A DNA stretch of 19,278 nt. Source: Bradyrhizobium sp. (GTDB lineage: Bacteria; Pseudomonadota; Alphaproteobacteria; Rhizobiales; Xanthobacteraceae). The notes under the pieces are model-generated. The model was not told where the DNA came from. It did not search any database and worked only from the letters and a program-made list of their open reading frames with translations. The translations under genes were made by a program, and so were the position numbers. Positions 1 through 6,772 of the stretch are shown one piece after another. The stretch is taken from the NCBI GenBank assembly GCA_028290165.1, contig JAQGKJ010000779.1, positions 1 to 19,278 on the forward strand, written 5' to 3'. Numbering within the stretch: the first letter of the stretch is position 1; each line of letters begins with the position of its first letter.

Positions 1-147
1 GCTGGCGCAGATCAGCGCCGCCATCGCAATCGCGACCCTTCGCCGCCACAACAGGCGGACGTACTGCAGCACACTGAAGCCCGCGGCCGGCGATGCTTGC
101 CGGTCGGCTGGCGTGGGCTGATTTATCGGTTGATCATAGGCAAGCAT
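1..147 (-). CDS. GumC/Wzz-like polysaccharide chain-length determinant, N-terminal fragment
   Basis: An ATG at 147-145 opens a minus-strand frame of 49 codons with no stop before the left edge. The protein begins MLAYDQPINQPTPAD and reaches a juxtamembrane stretch FSVLQYVRLLWRRR at residues 25-37, followed by the start of a hydrophobic segment (VAIAMAALICAS). A short polar tail, then an L-Y-V-R-L-L-W-R-R-R type sequence and a first membrane helix, is how GumC/ExoP/Wzz chain-length proteins and BY-kinases begin; these inner-membrane proteins set polymer length and link to the exporter. GGAAG nine bases before the ATG is a fair ribosome-binding site. The assignment leans on the EPS genes beside it, because only the first tenth or less of the protein is visible. 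Whether a C-terminal tyrosine kinase domain follows cannot be seen. Confidence 0.6.
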   Translation of the reverse strand, partial: MLAYDQPINQPTPADRQASPAAGFSVLQYVRLLWRRRVAIAMAALICAS

Positions 148-241
148 GGACCCCAGCTTCCATTCGAACTGCCGCACGTATCGGCTGAGGGGTTACTCTT
201 CGGGTCACGCGACACGCGCAGGAGGTAAGCGCGGAACAAAC

Positions 242-273
242 GCAACAGGAAAAATTAACCATACTCATTGGTG
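242..273 (-). repeat. Direct repeat copy A (contains TTAACCAT)
   Basis: This copy shares GCAACAG, then AAAATTAACCAT, then TCATTG, then a TGG end with copy B at 437-466; it is longer by two short insertions. The TTAACCAT core lies at 255-262. It sits about 100-125 bases upstream of the chain-length gene start. TTAACCAT resembles the half-site described for the alphaproteobacterial regulator CtrA; that link is inference. Confidence 0.6.
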
Positions 274-436
274 GACTATTCACCGAAATGGCAAAAAAAG
301 CGTTTAAATGCCGGCGCGCAGCAGCGCGTCCGCCATGTCCAAAACCTGGAATTTGCCGGCGCAACGCCGCCTTGCGGGTGTGTTTCGCGGGTGCCGGCGA
401 GGCGCGGCGGGGACGCCGCTCGTCGGTCGTGGCATG

Positions 437-466
437 GCAACAGAAAATTAACCATTCATTGTTGGT
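437..466 (-). repeat. Direct repeat copy B (contains TTAACCAT)
   Basis: Second copy of the element at 242-273, in the same orientation, with the TTAACCAT core at 448-455, 193 bases from the first. The conservation across a GC-rich spacer that otherwise does not match suggests duplicated regulatory sites rather than chance. Confidence 0.6.
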
Positions 467-600
467 TTGCGCTTTGCCGAAGGCACGCTCGATTGAGTCA
501 CGGCTGACGCGCCGAGGCATCGCCGTCATGCGGGCGTCCGCCGCAAAGGTGGCAGCGGCCGCATAAGCGAGATCGATCGTAGGCATGATGTCCACGGTCT

Positions 601-2043
601 TCATCCGATACCGAAGTTTGCAAGTTTGGTTCTGAAAAACGCGAGACCAAGCTTCAAGCGCCTGCGCGCCCGGGAGATGTCGAGCATCCAGCACAGCGCC
701 ACATAGCTTGCCGATCCAACGCCAACCAGGACAACGCATGCGGCCAGGTCCGAAACATGCAGGCTTCGGTCGACGGTTGCGACCGCCAGCGCCATCATCA
801 GTCCGGCGATCATCGTCAGCGCGAGCTGCCTGAGGGGAAGTGGAACCGGAAACGCCCAACGGCTAAGGACCAGCGCGCAGACAAATCCAACGATGTCGGC
901 TCCGAGCCGGGCCCACGCGGCGCCGACGGTGCCGTCGCTGGAGACCAGAACGTAGGACAGGATCACGTTGGCGGCGATGATCGAGGCGGTATTGATCAAA
1001 TACAGCGAATTGCGTCCTGCCAGCAGGAAACTCGCATGCAGGTATTGTTGCGTCAGGACCTGGAAAATCACGGCGACCGCCACGATCGGCATGGTCTGTG
1101 CGGCGACTTCGCGGAAATCGGCCCCCAGGATCACATTTGCTACGTGCGGCGAAATGACGGCAAAGCCCAGGCATGCCGGCAGCGTAATACTGAGCAACAG
1201 CTCTACGCATTCGGCGAGATGCGATCGCGCCGCCGCGTTTCCCTGATTGGCGTGAATTTTCACGGCAAGCGGAAAGAACGCCGCGGCAGCGCTCATCGCC
1301 GGCATCATGAGGGTCTGCCGAACCAGATCGAGCCCCGCGATATATTTGCCGGCGTCCGCGGCGCTGACCAGGTTGGCGATCATGAACCGGTCGGTGACAC
1401 TGGAGACGGCGAGCAATGTAAGCGACAGCGTCAAGGGGAGGCCTTGCAGGGCCAGCGCAGAAAGACCTGACGCGTCGAATTTCACGACCGTTCCCCGCCA
1501 GGCGGCGCGCGACTGAACCAGGACGGCGAGCAGATAGGCCAGCGCGGACGAAAGCAGCAGCAGCATCCCCGTCGGACGGAGAAGCGCTACGACAACGCCC
1601 AGGCAAAGCAGCGAGGCCGCGCGAACCAGCATGGCCTTCATGACCGTGAGCGCCATCAGCCGCGCGCGAACGAGATCCTGGGTAAGCTCGAACAGGCCGA
1701 TCGCGACCGAAAGCACGACAGCGGCCAGTGCCGCCGAGGCATCCAGGCCGACCAGGCGGCCCAATACGTAAGCGATGGGCGCGGCGAGGCAACAGATCAA
1801 ATATCCGGATATCACGAGGCCGCGAACGTCGGTCGCGTCGCCTCTCGCGTGCCCGCTCAGGATAAGGTTGCGAAACCAGCCGACGAAGAAAACGCTGATG
1901 ACCGAGGCAAATCCAATTCCGAGCAGATAGATGCCGTAGTCATGAGGCGAAAACAGCCGCGTGAAAACGAACACGCTCAACAGCCCCAGCAATGCGGAGA
2001 GGATATTGGCGGTCAGATTGATGCTGGCTTGTCGGATCAGCAT
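601..2043 (-). CDS. Wzx-like polysaccharide flippase (oligosaccharide translocase)
   Basis: 480 residues, highly hydrophobic, with roughly a dozen predicted membrane helices beginning at residue 11. The N-terminus (SINLTANILSALLG, then FVFTRLFSPHDYGIYLLGIG) is the typical start of the Wzx/RfbX/ExoT polysaccharide-biosynthesis family in the MOP/MATE superfamily; the L-F-S-P-x-D-Y-G-I-Y pattern is a hallmark. Such proteins flip the lipid-linked repeat unit across the inner membrane so that a Wzy enzyme can polymerise it. Length fits the family. The ATG at 2043 lies within the 3' end of the DUF6492 gene (7-base overlap), so the two are probably translationally coupled. The substrate cannot be read from the sequence. 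Family assignment is strong. Confidence 0.9.
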   Translation of the reverse strand: MLIRQASINLTANILSALLGLLSVFVFTRLFSPHDYGIYLLGIGFASVISVFFVGWFRNLILSGHARGDATDVRGLVISGYLICCLAAPIAYVLGRLVGLDASAALAAVVLSVAIGLFELTQDLVRARLMALTVMKAMLVRAASLLCLGVVVALLRPTGMLLLLSSALAYLLAVLVQSRAAWRGTVVKFDASGLSALALQGLPLTLSLTLLAVSSVTDRFMIANLVSAADAGKYIAGLDLVRQTLMMPAMSAAAAFFPLAVKIHANQGNAAARSHLAECVELLLSITLPACLGFAVISPHVANVILGADFREVAAQTMPIVAVAVIFQVLTQQYLHASFLLAGRNSLYLINTASIIAANVILSYVLVSSDGTVGAAWARLGADIVGFVCALVLSRWAFPVPLPLRQLALTMIAGLMMALAVATVDRSLHVSDLAACVVLVGVGSASYVALCWMLDISRARRRLKLGLAFFRTKLANFGIG

Positions 2044-2966
2044 ATTGCGGCGAGCCCCGCGGCTTTTGTGCGGTGGGTCAAGGGCGCGGCAAGCGCGGCG
2101 TTTTCCTCGATCGCATCCCGGATGGTCGCAACCGGCGTCCCGGAGAAAGACGCCACCGAAAAAGCGACGTCACCTGTATCCGCGCGGCGAAGCAGCTGGT
2201 TCAACTCACCCCGGCTGAGTTTCGGTTGGTCCCAATAGCTGACGCACGGCGTGTCTGAGGTGAGGATGTGCCTGCCGGAAAAGTCTGCATCGTTCTGCGC
2301 GAAATAGCCGTACAGCATGTATTCGGAGAACTCGCGGGTCCGGCACAGCGCCTCGACCCAATCGAGATGGGTGACGGCCTCGATCTTCGAGGCCATCGCG
2401 CGCGTCGTCAGCCGATCCCAAAATATGATGTGGCCGATGAAATCGGACGCCGGAAGCGGCGGGGTGGGCAATCCGAGAAGTTGATGCGCTGTCTCGACCC
2501 AATGCGAATGACGGACTTTATCGGATGTGACCTCATTGGGCATCTTCAAGAGCGGAATTGAATTGGGATATTCGAAGCGCGACAGGTCGAAATCCCGAAA
2601 GAAGACGACATCGGAATCCAGGATGCAGTATCGCTGGTAGGGCAGCGCGATGACCGCGGCTATCTTCAGCAACTGCTGTACATGCCAACCGCTGACGGGC
2701 TTGGTTCGAAACGACCACCAATATTGGCGCCGGTTGCGCTGGACGATGCGCGGTAGCGGCCGCAGCCAGTCGGGCAGGAACTGTGAGGCCGGCAGGACGC
2801 ATCTGCGCTCGCTCTCAAAATGTGAAAACGACGAAAAGTCGCAATCCGGAACCAGCAGATAATGCTTCGAGAACGAGCTGACGTGACGGTCGACGCTCTC
2901 GCAGAGCAGGGTGCATAGTTCCAGGTCGCGCCCGTAAGTTGGCGTTAACAACGCTACAGGATTCAT
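2037..2966 (-). CDS. DUF6492 family protein, glycosyltransferase-like
   Basis: 309 residues from the ATG at 2966 (MNPVALLTPTYGRDLELC). Earlier in-frame starts are the ATG at 2996 and a TTG at 3041; I prefer 2966 because homology to the family begins at once and AGAGAG lies upstream, but no start has a strong ribosome-binding site. Visible features are the opening ALLTPTYGRDL, a conserved block around WSFRTKPVSGWHVQQLLKIA, and YCILDSDVVFFRDFD, whose D-S-D looks like the metal/nucleotide-binding DxD motif of GT-A glycosyltransferases. The family has no assigned reaction that I know of. Its position, overlapping the flippase by 7 bases and beside other glycosyltransferases, suggests that it adds or modifies a sugar of the EPS repeat unit. 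No signal peptide, so probably cytoplasmic. Confidence 0.8.
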   Translation of the reverse strand: MNPVALLTPTYGRDLELCTLLCESVDRHVSSFSKHYLLVPDCDFSSFSHFESERRCVLPASQFLPDWLRPLPRIVQRNRRQYWWSFRTKPVSGWHVQQLLKIAAVIALPYQRYCILDSDVVFFRDFDLSRFEYPNSIPLLKMPNEVTSDKVRHSHWVETAHQLLGLPTPPLPASDFIGHIIFWDRLTTRAMASKIEAVTHLDWVEALCRTREFSEYMLYGYFAQNDADFSGRHILTSDTPCVSYWDQPKLSRGELNQLLRRADTGDVAFSVASFSGTPVATIRDAIEENAALAAPLTHRTKAAGLAAIC

Positions 2967-3192
2967 CTCGCTGGTCTCTCTGGCCGTGACGTTCATTGCT
3001 TTGCGTAGCGTTGAGCAAGATTGGTGCCGAACCGTGCGCAAGCCTTTGCAGCGCTGCGAAATTAGTTAACCGCGCGGCGCGGTAACCTTAACCGCTACAT
3101 TGATTGCTGCGATTGTTGCGCGCTACGGCGCTGGACTAGATATTGCAGTTGGGGCGCGTGACGTTGAATTCCCGAGCGGAACGTGTGGACGC
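2967..3192. promoter_or_regulatory. Divergent promoter region between DUF6492 and GH10 genes
   Basis: The two genes point away from each other, so this stretch must carry both promoters. At 3069-3083 is a perfect 7-base-arm palindrome ACCGCGCGGCGCGGT, flanked by GTTA and AACC and followed by TTAACC at 3088-3093. It could be an operator serving both directions. I could not identify convincing -35/-10 boxes. Confidence 0.45.
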
Positions 3193-4311
3193 ATGACGAT
3201 TGAGAGACAATCCCGGCGCGGTTTCCTTGTGGGCGCCGCCACGGCAGCGGCACTTGGCGTCTCCGGCACGGCTGGACAGTCGGGCGCGTCCGCTTTTGCG
3301 ACATCGCCAACGCCGGCCTCCGCGACTGCCGCGGGCCAAAGTTTAATTCCCTACGGCTGCGCGGTGCGCCACGACGCACTCGCCTCGGACGCGTCCTATC
3401 GCACGGCAATCCTCGCCAACTGCCAGATCGTCGTTCCCGAAGGCGAGATGAAGTGGCCGGATATCCATCCGGCGCGCGACGAATACCGGTTCGAAAAGGC
3501 CGACGTGCTGGTCGATTTTGCACGGCAAAACAAGATCGAGATCCGCGGCCATACGCTCGCCTGGTATGGCGGAATGCCGGCCTGGACCGCCGCGATCGAC
3601 ACCCGCGCCGAGGCCGAGCGGGAACTGGTCGGTCATATTGAAACGGTAGTGTCCCGATATCGCGGCGCGATCCCGTCCTGGGACGTGGTGAACGAGCCGC
3701 TGCAGGACTGGCCCGAAGACGCAACGTCGCTGCGCCCCTCGATCTGGACAGAACGATTGGGGCCGGATTATTTGCCGATTGCGCTTCGCGCGACGGCGGC
3801 CGCGGATCCCGACGCGCGGCTTGTGCTCAACGAGTACGACGTCGAGTTCAAAGGGCCGCGTTTTGACGCCCGGCGCAAGGCGCTGCTGCAGTTGCTGCGT
3901 TCATTATGCGAGCGCAACGTGCCGCTGCACGGCGTGGGGCTGCAAGCTCATCTGTTCGCCGACCGCGCCATCGATCGCGACGGGCTGCAGGCGTTGCTCG
4001 CAGAAATCAAGGCGCTCAAGCTCGATGTATTGATCACCGAACTCGATGTGATCGATAACGAACTGCCCGGCAAGGTGAGCGAGCGCGACGCGCTGGTCGC
4101 CGGCGTGGCCAGCGAGTTTCTCGAATCGGTTTGCGATGTCGTCCGCCCGAAGGCGATTCTGACCTGGGGCCTGAGTGACCGTTACAGTTGGGTGCCGACC
4201 TACTTCAGTCGTCCGGACGGCATGCCCAATCGTCCACTTCCGCTCGATGCCGATTTCAAGCGCAAACCGCTGTTCGATGTCATCGAGGGATTTAGAAACA
4301 AGGCTGCATAG
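3193..4311 (+). CDS. Tat-exported glycoside hydrolase family 10 (endo-beta-1,4-xylanase-like)
   Basis: 372 residues from the ATG at 3193; a longer in-frame start at 3100 would bury the signal peptide. Residues 1-30 form a twin-arginine signal (QSRRGFLVGAATAAALG), so the folded enzyme should be exported. The rest is a single GH10 barrel: EGEMKW at 83-88, RGHTLAW at 118-124, WDVVNEP at 163-169 with acid/base Glu168, LNEYDV at 212-217, QAHLF at 251-255, ITELDV at 281-286 with nucleophile Glu283, and TWG at 324-326. All key residues are present, so it should be active on a beta-1,4-linked backbone. Length suits a one-domain GH10 with no carbohydrate-binding module. Its stop codon directly abuts the GT2 start at 4312, placing it in an EPS operon, where a role in trimming the cell's own polymer is more likely than plant xylan digestion; this is inference. 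Confidence 0.92.
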   Translation: MTIERQSRRGFLVGAATAAALGVSGTAGQSGASAFATSPTPASATAAGQSLIPYGCAVRHDALASDASYRTAILANCQIVVPEGEMKWPDIHPARDEYRFEKADVLVDFARQNKIEIRGHTLAWYGGMPAWTAAIDTRAEAERELVGHIETVVSRYRGAIPSWDVVNEPLQDWPEDATSLRPSIWTERLGPDYLPIALRATAAADPDARLVLNEYDVEFKGPRFDARRKALLQLLRSLCERNVPLHGVGLQAHLFADRAIDRDGLQALLAEIKALKLDVLITELDVIDNELPGKVSERDALVAGVASEFLESVCDVVRPKAILTWGLSDRYSWVPTYFSRPDGMPNRPLPLDADFKRKPLFDVIEGFRNKAA

Positions 4312-5310
4312 ATGGAGATCAACACCATGGCGCATACGTCCCGCGTATTGGCGGCATCGTCGCATTCGCTCGATTCCTCGATCGCCACCGTGGTCTGCAT
4401 TCCCTGCTTCCGCCGGCCGCAACATTTGCGGCTGACGCTGGCCTCGCTCGCCAATCAGCGCACCGAGCGCCGCTTCGCGGTGGTCATCGTCGAAAACGAT
4501 GCTTCGGCGTGCGGGAGCGTGTACGTCGCCACGGAATTCCTCACATCCGGAAAATTTCCGGGGCTCTGCGTGGTCGAGCCGCGTCAGGGCAACTGCCACG
4601 CCATCAATGCCGCCTTCGAGACCGCACTGGCGACGTTTCCGGCTGCCGTCAATTTTCTGATGATCGACGACGACGAAATTGCCTCGCCGGATTGGCTGGA
4701 ACTGATGCTGCGCGCCGCCGAGACCACCGGCGCCGACGTGATCGGCGGACCGGTGCTGCAGCATTTCGACGACGACATGAAGCGCGGACTGCAGCGCCAT
4801 CCGGCATTTCTCCCGGCCTACGACAGAAGCGGACCGGTGCCGATCATCTATGGTTGCGGCAACTGCCTGATCCAGCGGCCGGTGTTCGAAAGAAGTTCCA
4901 GCCCGGCCTTTGATTTGCGCTTCAACTTCCTCGGCGGCGGCGACGTCGATTTCTTCACCCGGTGCCGTCGCGCCGGCCTGCGATTTCACTGGGTCGCGGA
5001 GGCGGTCATCGTCGAGACCGTGCCGAACAGCCGCACCAATCCAGGCTGGCTTGCGATGCGCGGGCTGAGGATCGGCGCGATCAATTATCACGTCGAGTCC
5101 AAGGCAGCGCAGACGATGCGTTCGCGCGTCAAACTGCTGGCGAGGATGCTTGGAAGACTGCCATTGTCGCTGCTTCGCGCCAGCCGGCTGTTTGCAACCG
5201 AGCAAAAAGCGATCATCGCCTTGCACCCGATCGCGGTGGCCGCGGGCAGCGCGCTGGCGGCGATCGGTATCGAACCGCAACCCTACAAAGCCTCGAAGAT
5301 CGTGTCCTGA
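4312..5310 (+). CDS. Glycosyltransferase family 2
   Basis: 332 residues. The ATG at 4312 immediately follows the GH10 stop (AAGG eight bases upstream); an in-frame ATG at 4327, preceded by GGAG at nine bases, is an equally good start and would remove five residues. The GT-A fold is clear: ATVVCIPCFRRPQHLRLTL at 25-43, VVIVENDAS at 57-65, a DDDE metal-binding motif at 119-122 (FLMIDDDE), IGGPVL further on, and LGGGDVDFFTRCRRAG as the acceptor-side block. This class uses a nucleotide sugar to extend a lipid-linked glycan at the cytoplasmic face of the membrane. The C-terminal 80 residues are basic and hydrophobic (LPLSLLRASRLF), suggesting membrane association. The donor sugar cannot be deduced. 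Likely co-transcribed with the GH10 gene. Confidence 0.9.
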   Translation: MEINTMAHTSRVLAASSHSLDSSIATVVCIPCFRRPQHLRLTLASLANQRTERRFAVVIVENDASACGSVYVATEFLTSGKFPGLCVVEPRQGNCHAINAAFETALATFPAAVNFLMIDDDEIASPDWLELMLRAAETTGADVIGGPVLQHFDDDMKRGLQRHPAFLPAYDRSGPVPIIYGCGNCLIQRPVFERSSSPAFDLRFNFLGGGDVDFFTRCRRAGLRFHWVAEAVIVETVPNSRTNPGWLAMRGLRIGAINYHVESKAAQTMRSRVKLLARMLGRLPLSLLRASRLFATEQKAIIALHPIAVAAGSALAAIGIEPQPYKASKIVS

Positions 5311-5324
5311 AGCCGGCCGGGGCG

Positions 5325-6419
5325 TCAGGCGAACTGCGCGCGGACCGCCAGCGCGACATCCACCCACCAGCCGTCGAAATCGAACGGCGCCTGCACCGAG
5401 GGCAATTTGAGCGCCGACAGGATTCTGTCGGCATAAGCGTCCTCGCCGGCCCCGCGCGCGACCAGCGCGATGGCGCCGCGATCGATCAATTCCTTGAAGC
5501 GCGGATGATGGTCGAATTCGCTTTGATCGGCGGGTCCGGTGACGATGACCGGCCGGCCCGACTGCACGCAAGTGAGAATGCTGGAACGCCGCGCGGTGAG
5601 GCCTTCATCTAGCGGATAACAGAATGCGTCGATGTTGCTGAACAGGCCGAATACTTCGTGGTCGGACGCAACGAAGCCGCTGACGATGACATCGTCAATG
5701 ACGCCGAGTTCGGCGCCACGGGCATAGAATTCCTTCTCGACCTCGTCGACGCCGCGGATGAACGATCCGATATACACAATCAACGGTTTGAGCCCGCGTT
5801 CTCTGAGGATCGCGCAGATGTCGAGCAGCGCGTTCGGCTGCTTGCCTGGATAGATCGATCCAAAATGGCCGATCACCAGCCGTCCCTCTTCCCGCGCGGC
5901 GGCGAGCCGTTGACGCAACCTGGAATCGGCGATCCCGGCGGGAGCCTCGATGTTCGGCGGCAGGGGGGCCAGCACGCATTTCCGCGCGGTCCAGCCGACC
6001 AGGGGATCCTCAGTGAGTTCCCGCCGCACCAGGGCCGAGAACATCACGATGGTGTCGGCGAGCAACAGCGCCGGAATATAGCTAATGCGGCGCAGCCAGT
6101 GCAGGCCGGCCCATTCATGCTGGATCAGGATGACACGCCGTCGGCGCAGCCGCGCCATGGCGAGCGCCAGCAGCGGCCGGAACATCACGCGTTTCCAGGC
6201 GACGATGGGGAAGTTGCAGACCAAATTGCGCGCCGATCCCGTGGCGCGCCAGATCTCGGCGAGCGATCCTTCGGTCCGCGTCAGGGTTAACGTGGTGCAA
6301 CTGCCGGGGCCGAGCTTTTCGATCGTCTCGTACAGCAGCCGGGTAAACTGTCCCACGCCGCATTGCATTTGCGGGCCCGCCCCGAGAAACAGCGCCTGGT
6401 ATGCGGGTTCTGAAGCCAT
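5325..6419 (-). CDS. GT-B fold glycosyltransferase (GT4-like)
   Basis: 364 residues. The N-terminal half opens with QALFLGAGPQMQCGVGQFTRLL (residues 8-29), the glycine-rich acceptor-domain loop of GT-B enzymes. The C-terminal half has RLVIGHFGSIYPGKQPNALLDI, the typical G-x-x-x-x-x-K-G/Q strand-loop that starts the nucleotide-sugar domain of GT4 proteins, then VIVSGFV and DEGLTARRSSILTCVQSGRPVIVT, matching the E-G-x7-E type donor-binding region in modified form. No signal peptide; expected cytoplasmic or peripheral to the membrane. It converges on the GT2 gene with a 14-base gap and no evident terminator. Probably adds one sugar of the EPS repeat unit. The start at 6419 has only a distant GAGAAGG, so the N-terminus is less certain than the family. 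Confidence 0.85.
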   Translation of the reverse strand: MASEPAYQALFLGAGPQMQCGVGQFTRLLYETIEKLGPGSCTTLTLTRTEGSLAEIWRATGSARNLVCNFPIVAWKRVMFRPLLALAMARLRRRRVILIQHEWAGLHWLRRISYIPALLLADTIVMFSALVRRELTEDPLVGWTARKCVLAPLPPNIEAPAGIADSRLRQRLAAAREEGRLVIGHFGSIYPGKQPNALLDICAILRERGLKPLIVYIGSFIRGVDEVEKEFYARGAELGVIDDVIVSGFVASDHEVFGLFSNIDAFCYPLDEGLTARRSSILTCVQSGRPVIVTGPADQSEFDHHPRFKELIDRGAIALVARGAGEDAYADRILSALKLPSVQAPFDFDGWWVDVALAVRAQFA

Positions 6420-6772
6420 CGTGCGATCGCCGGCGCCTTCTCATTAGCGTTTTTCAAGCGAAAGCCCGTCCGGACTTGACCCGGGGCGGATACCGGTTCG
6501 CGTGAAGAAAACACGTTAAACAGAAACCGAAGTTCCGCGTTAGCCATACATCCCAGACATTATCTTACCGTAAGCGCAGCGGTCATCTTGGGCATCTATC
6601 TTGCCAGATACCAGGAGCGGATCGGCCCGCCGTCTCATATCGGGACAGCGCTTGGCGCACCAGGACTGTGTCACACTATGCGGCAGCGACATGCGATGGC
6701 GAACAGGTCCTCAAAGGGGATGCCGCGACTGCGGGTTGCGCATTTGAGACAGTCCAGGGAAGTGGGTTGGAA
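6420..6772. promoter_or_regulatory. Divergent promoter region between GT4-like and acyltransferase genes
   Basis: About 350 bases separate two divergent EPS genes. The left part (6444-6520) is occupied by a palindromic intergenic repeat with a second, REP-like segment inside it. The remainder must carry the plus-strand promoter for the acyltransferase gene; no confident sigma-70 boxes can be read. Short open frames here show no coding character. Confidence 0.4.
6444..6520. repeat. Mosaic intergenic palindromic repeat
   Basis: The left arm (GCGTTTTTCAAGCG, from 6448) and right arm (CGCGTGAAGAAAACACG, ending near 6516) are imperfect inverted repeats, with GGATACCGGTTCG before the right arm. 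I recall an intact form of this element as common in Bradyrhizobium intergenic DNA. Here it is split by an extra segment, about 6464-6487, containing CCGGACTTGACCCGG (6470-6484), which matches 14 of 15 bases of the hairpin at 13811-13825. It lies 25 bases upstream of the GT4-like gene. Confidence 0.6.

Larger units (their letters stand above)
148..600. promoter_or_regulatory. Non-coding/regulatory gap between GumC-like gene and flippase, with a direct repeat
   Basis: About 450 bases separate the flippase stop from the chain-length gene start, both on the minus strand. It contains two same-orientation copies of a ~30-base element (242-273 and 437-466), each with TTAACCAT, and an A/T-rich patch around 287-306, against a GC-rich background. 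This is the likely control region of the chain-length gene. A minus-strand frame (604-134) is open across it and begins with an ATGA overlap on the flippase stop, but its second half has poor codon use and a cysteine-rich composition, so I do not call it a gene. Confidence 0.5.

Noticed and set aside
863..1792. A 309-codon minus-strand frame within the flippase
   Set aside because: Arginine- and glycine-rich shadow of the flippase in another frame, without motifs or a ribosome-binding site.
3904..5571. A 555-codon minus-strand open frame opposite the GH10 and GT2 genes
   Set aside because: Both plus-strand genes carry complete family motifs, and the antisense translation is rich in R, G, H and Q with no domain. 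Long antisense frames are expected in GC-rich DNA with biased third positions.
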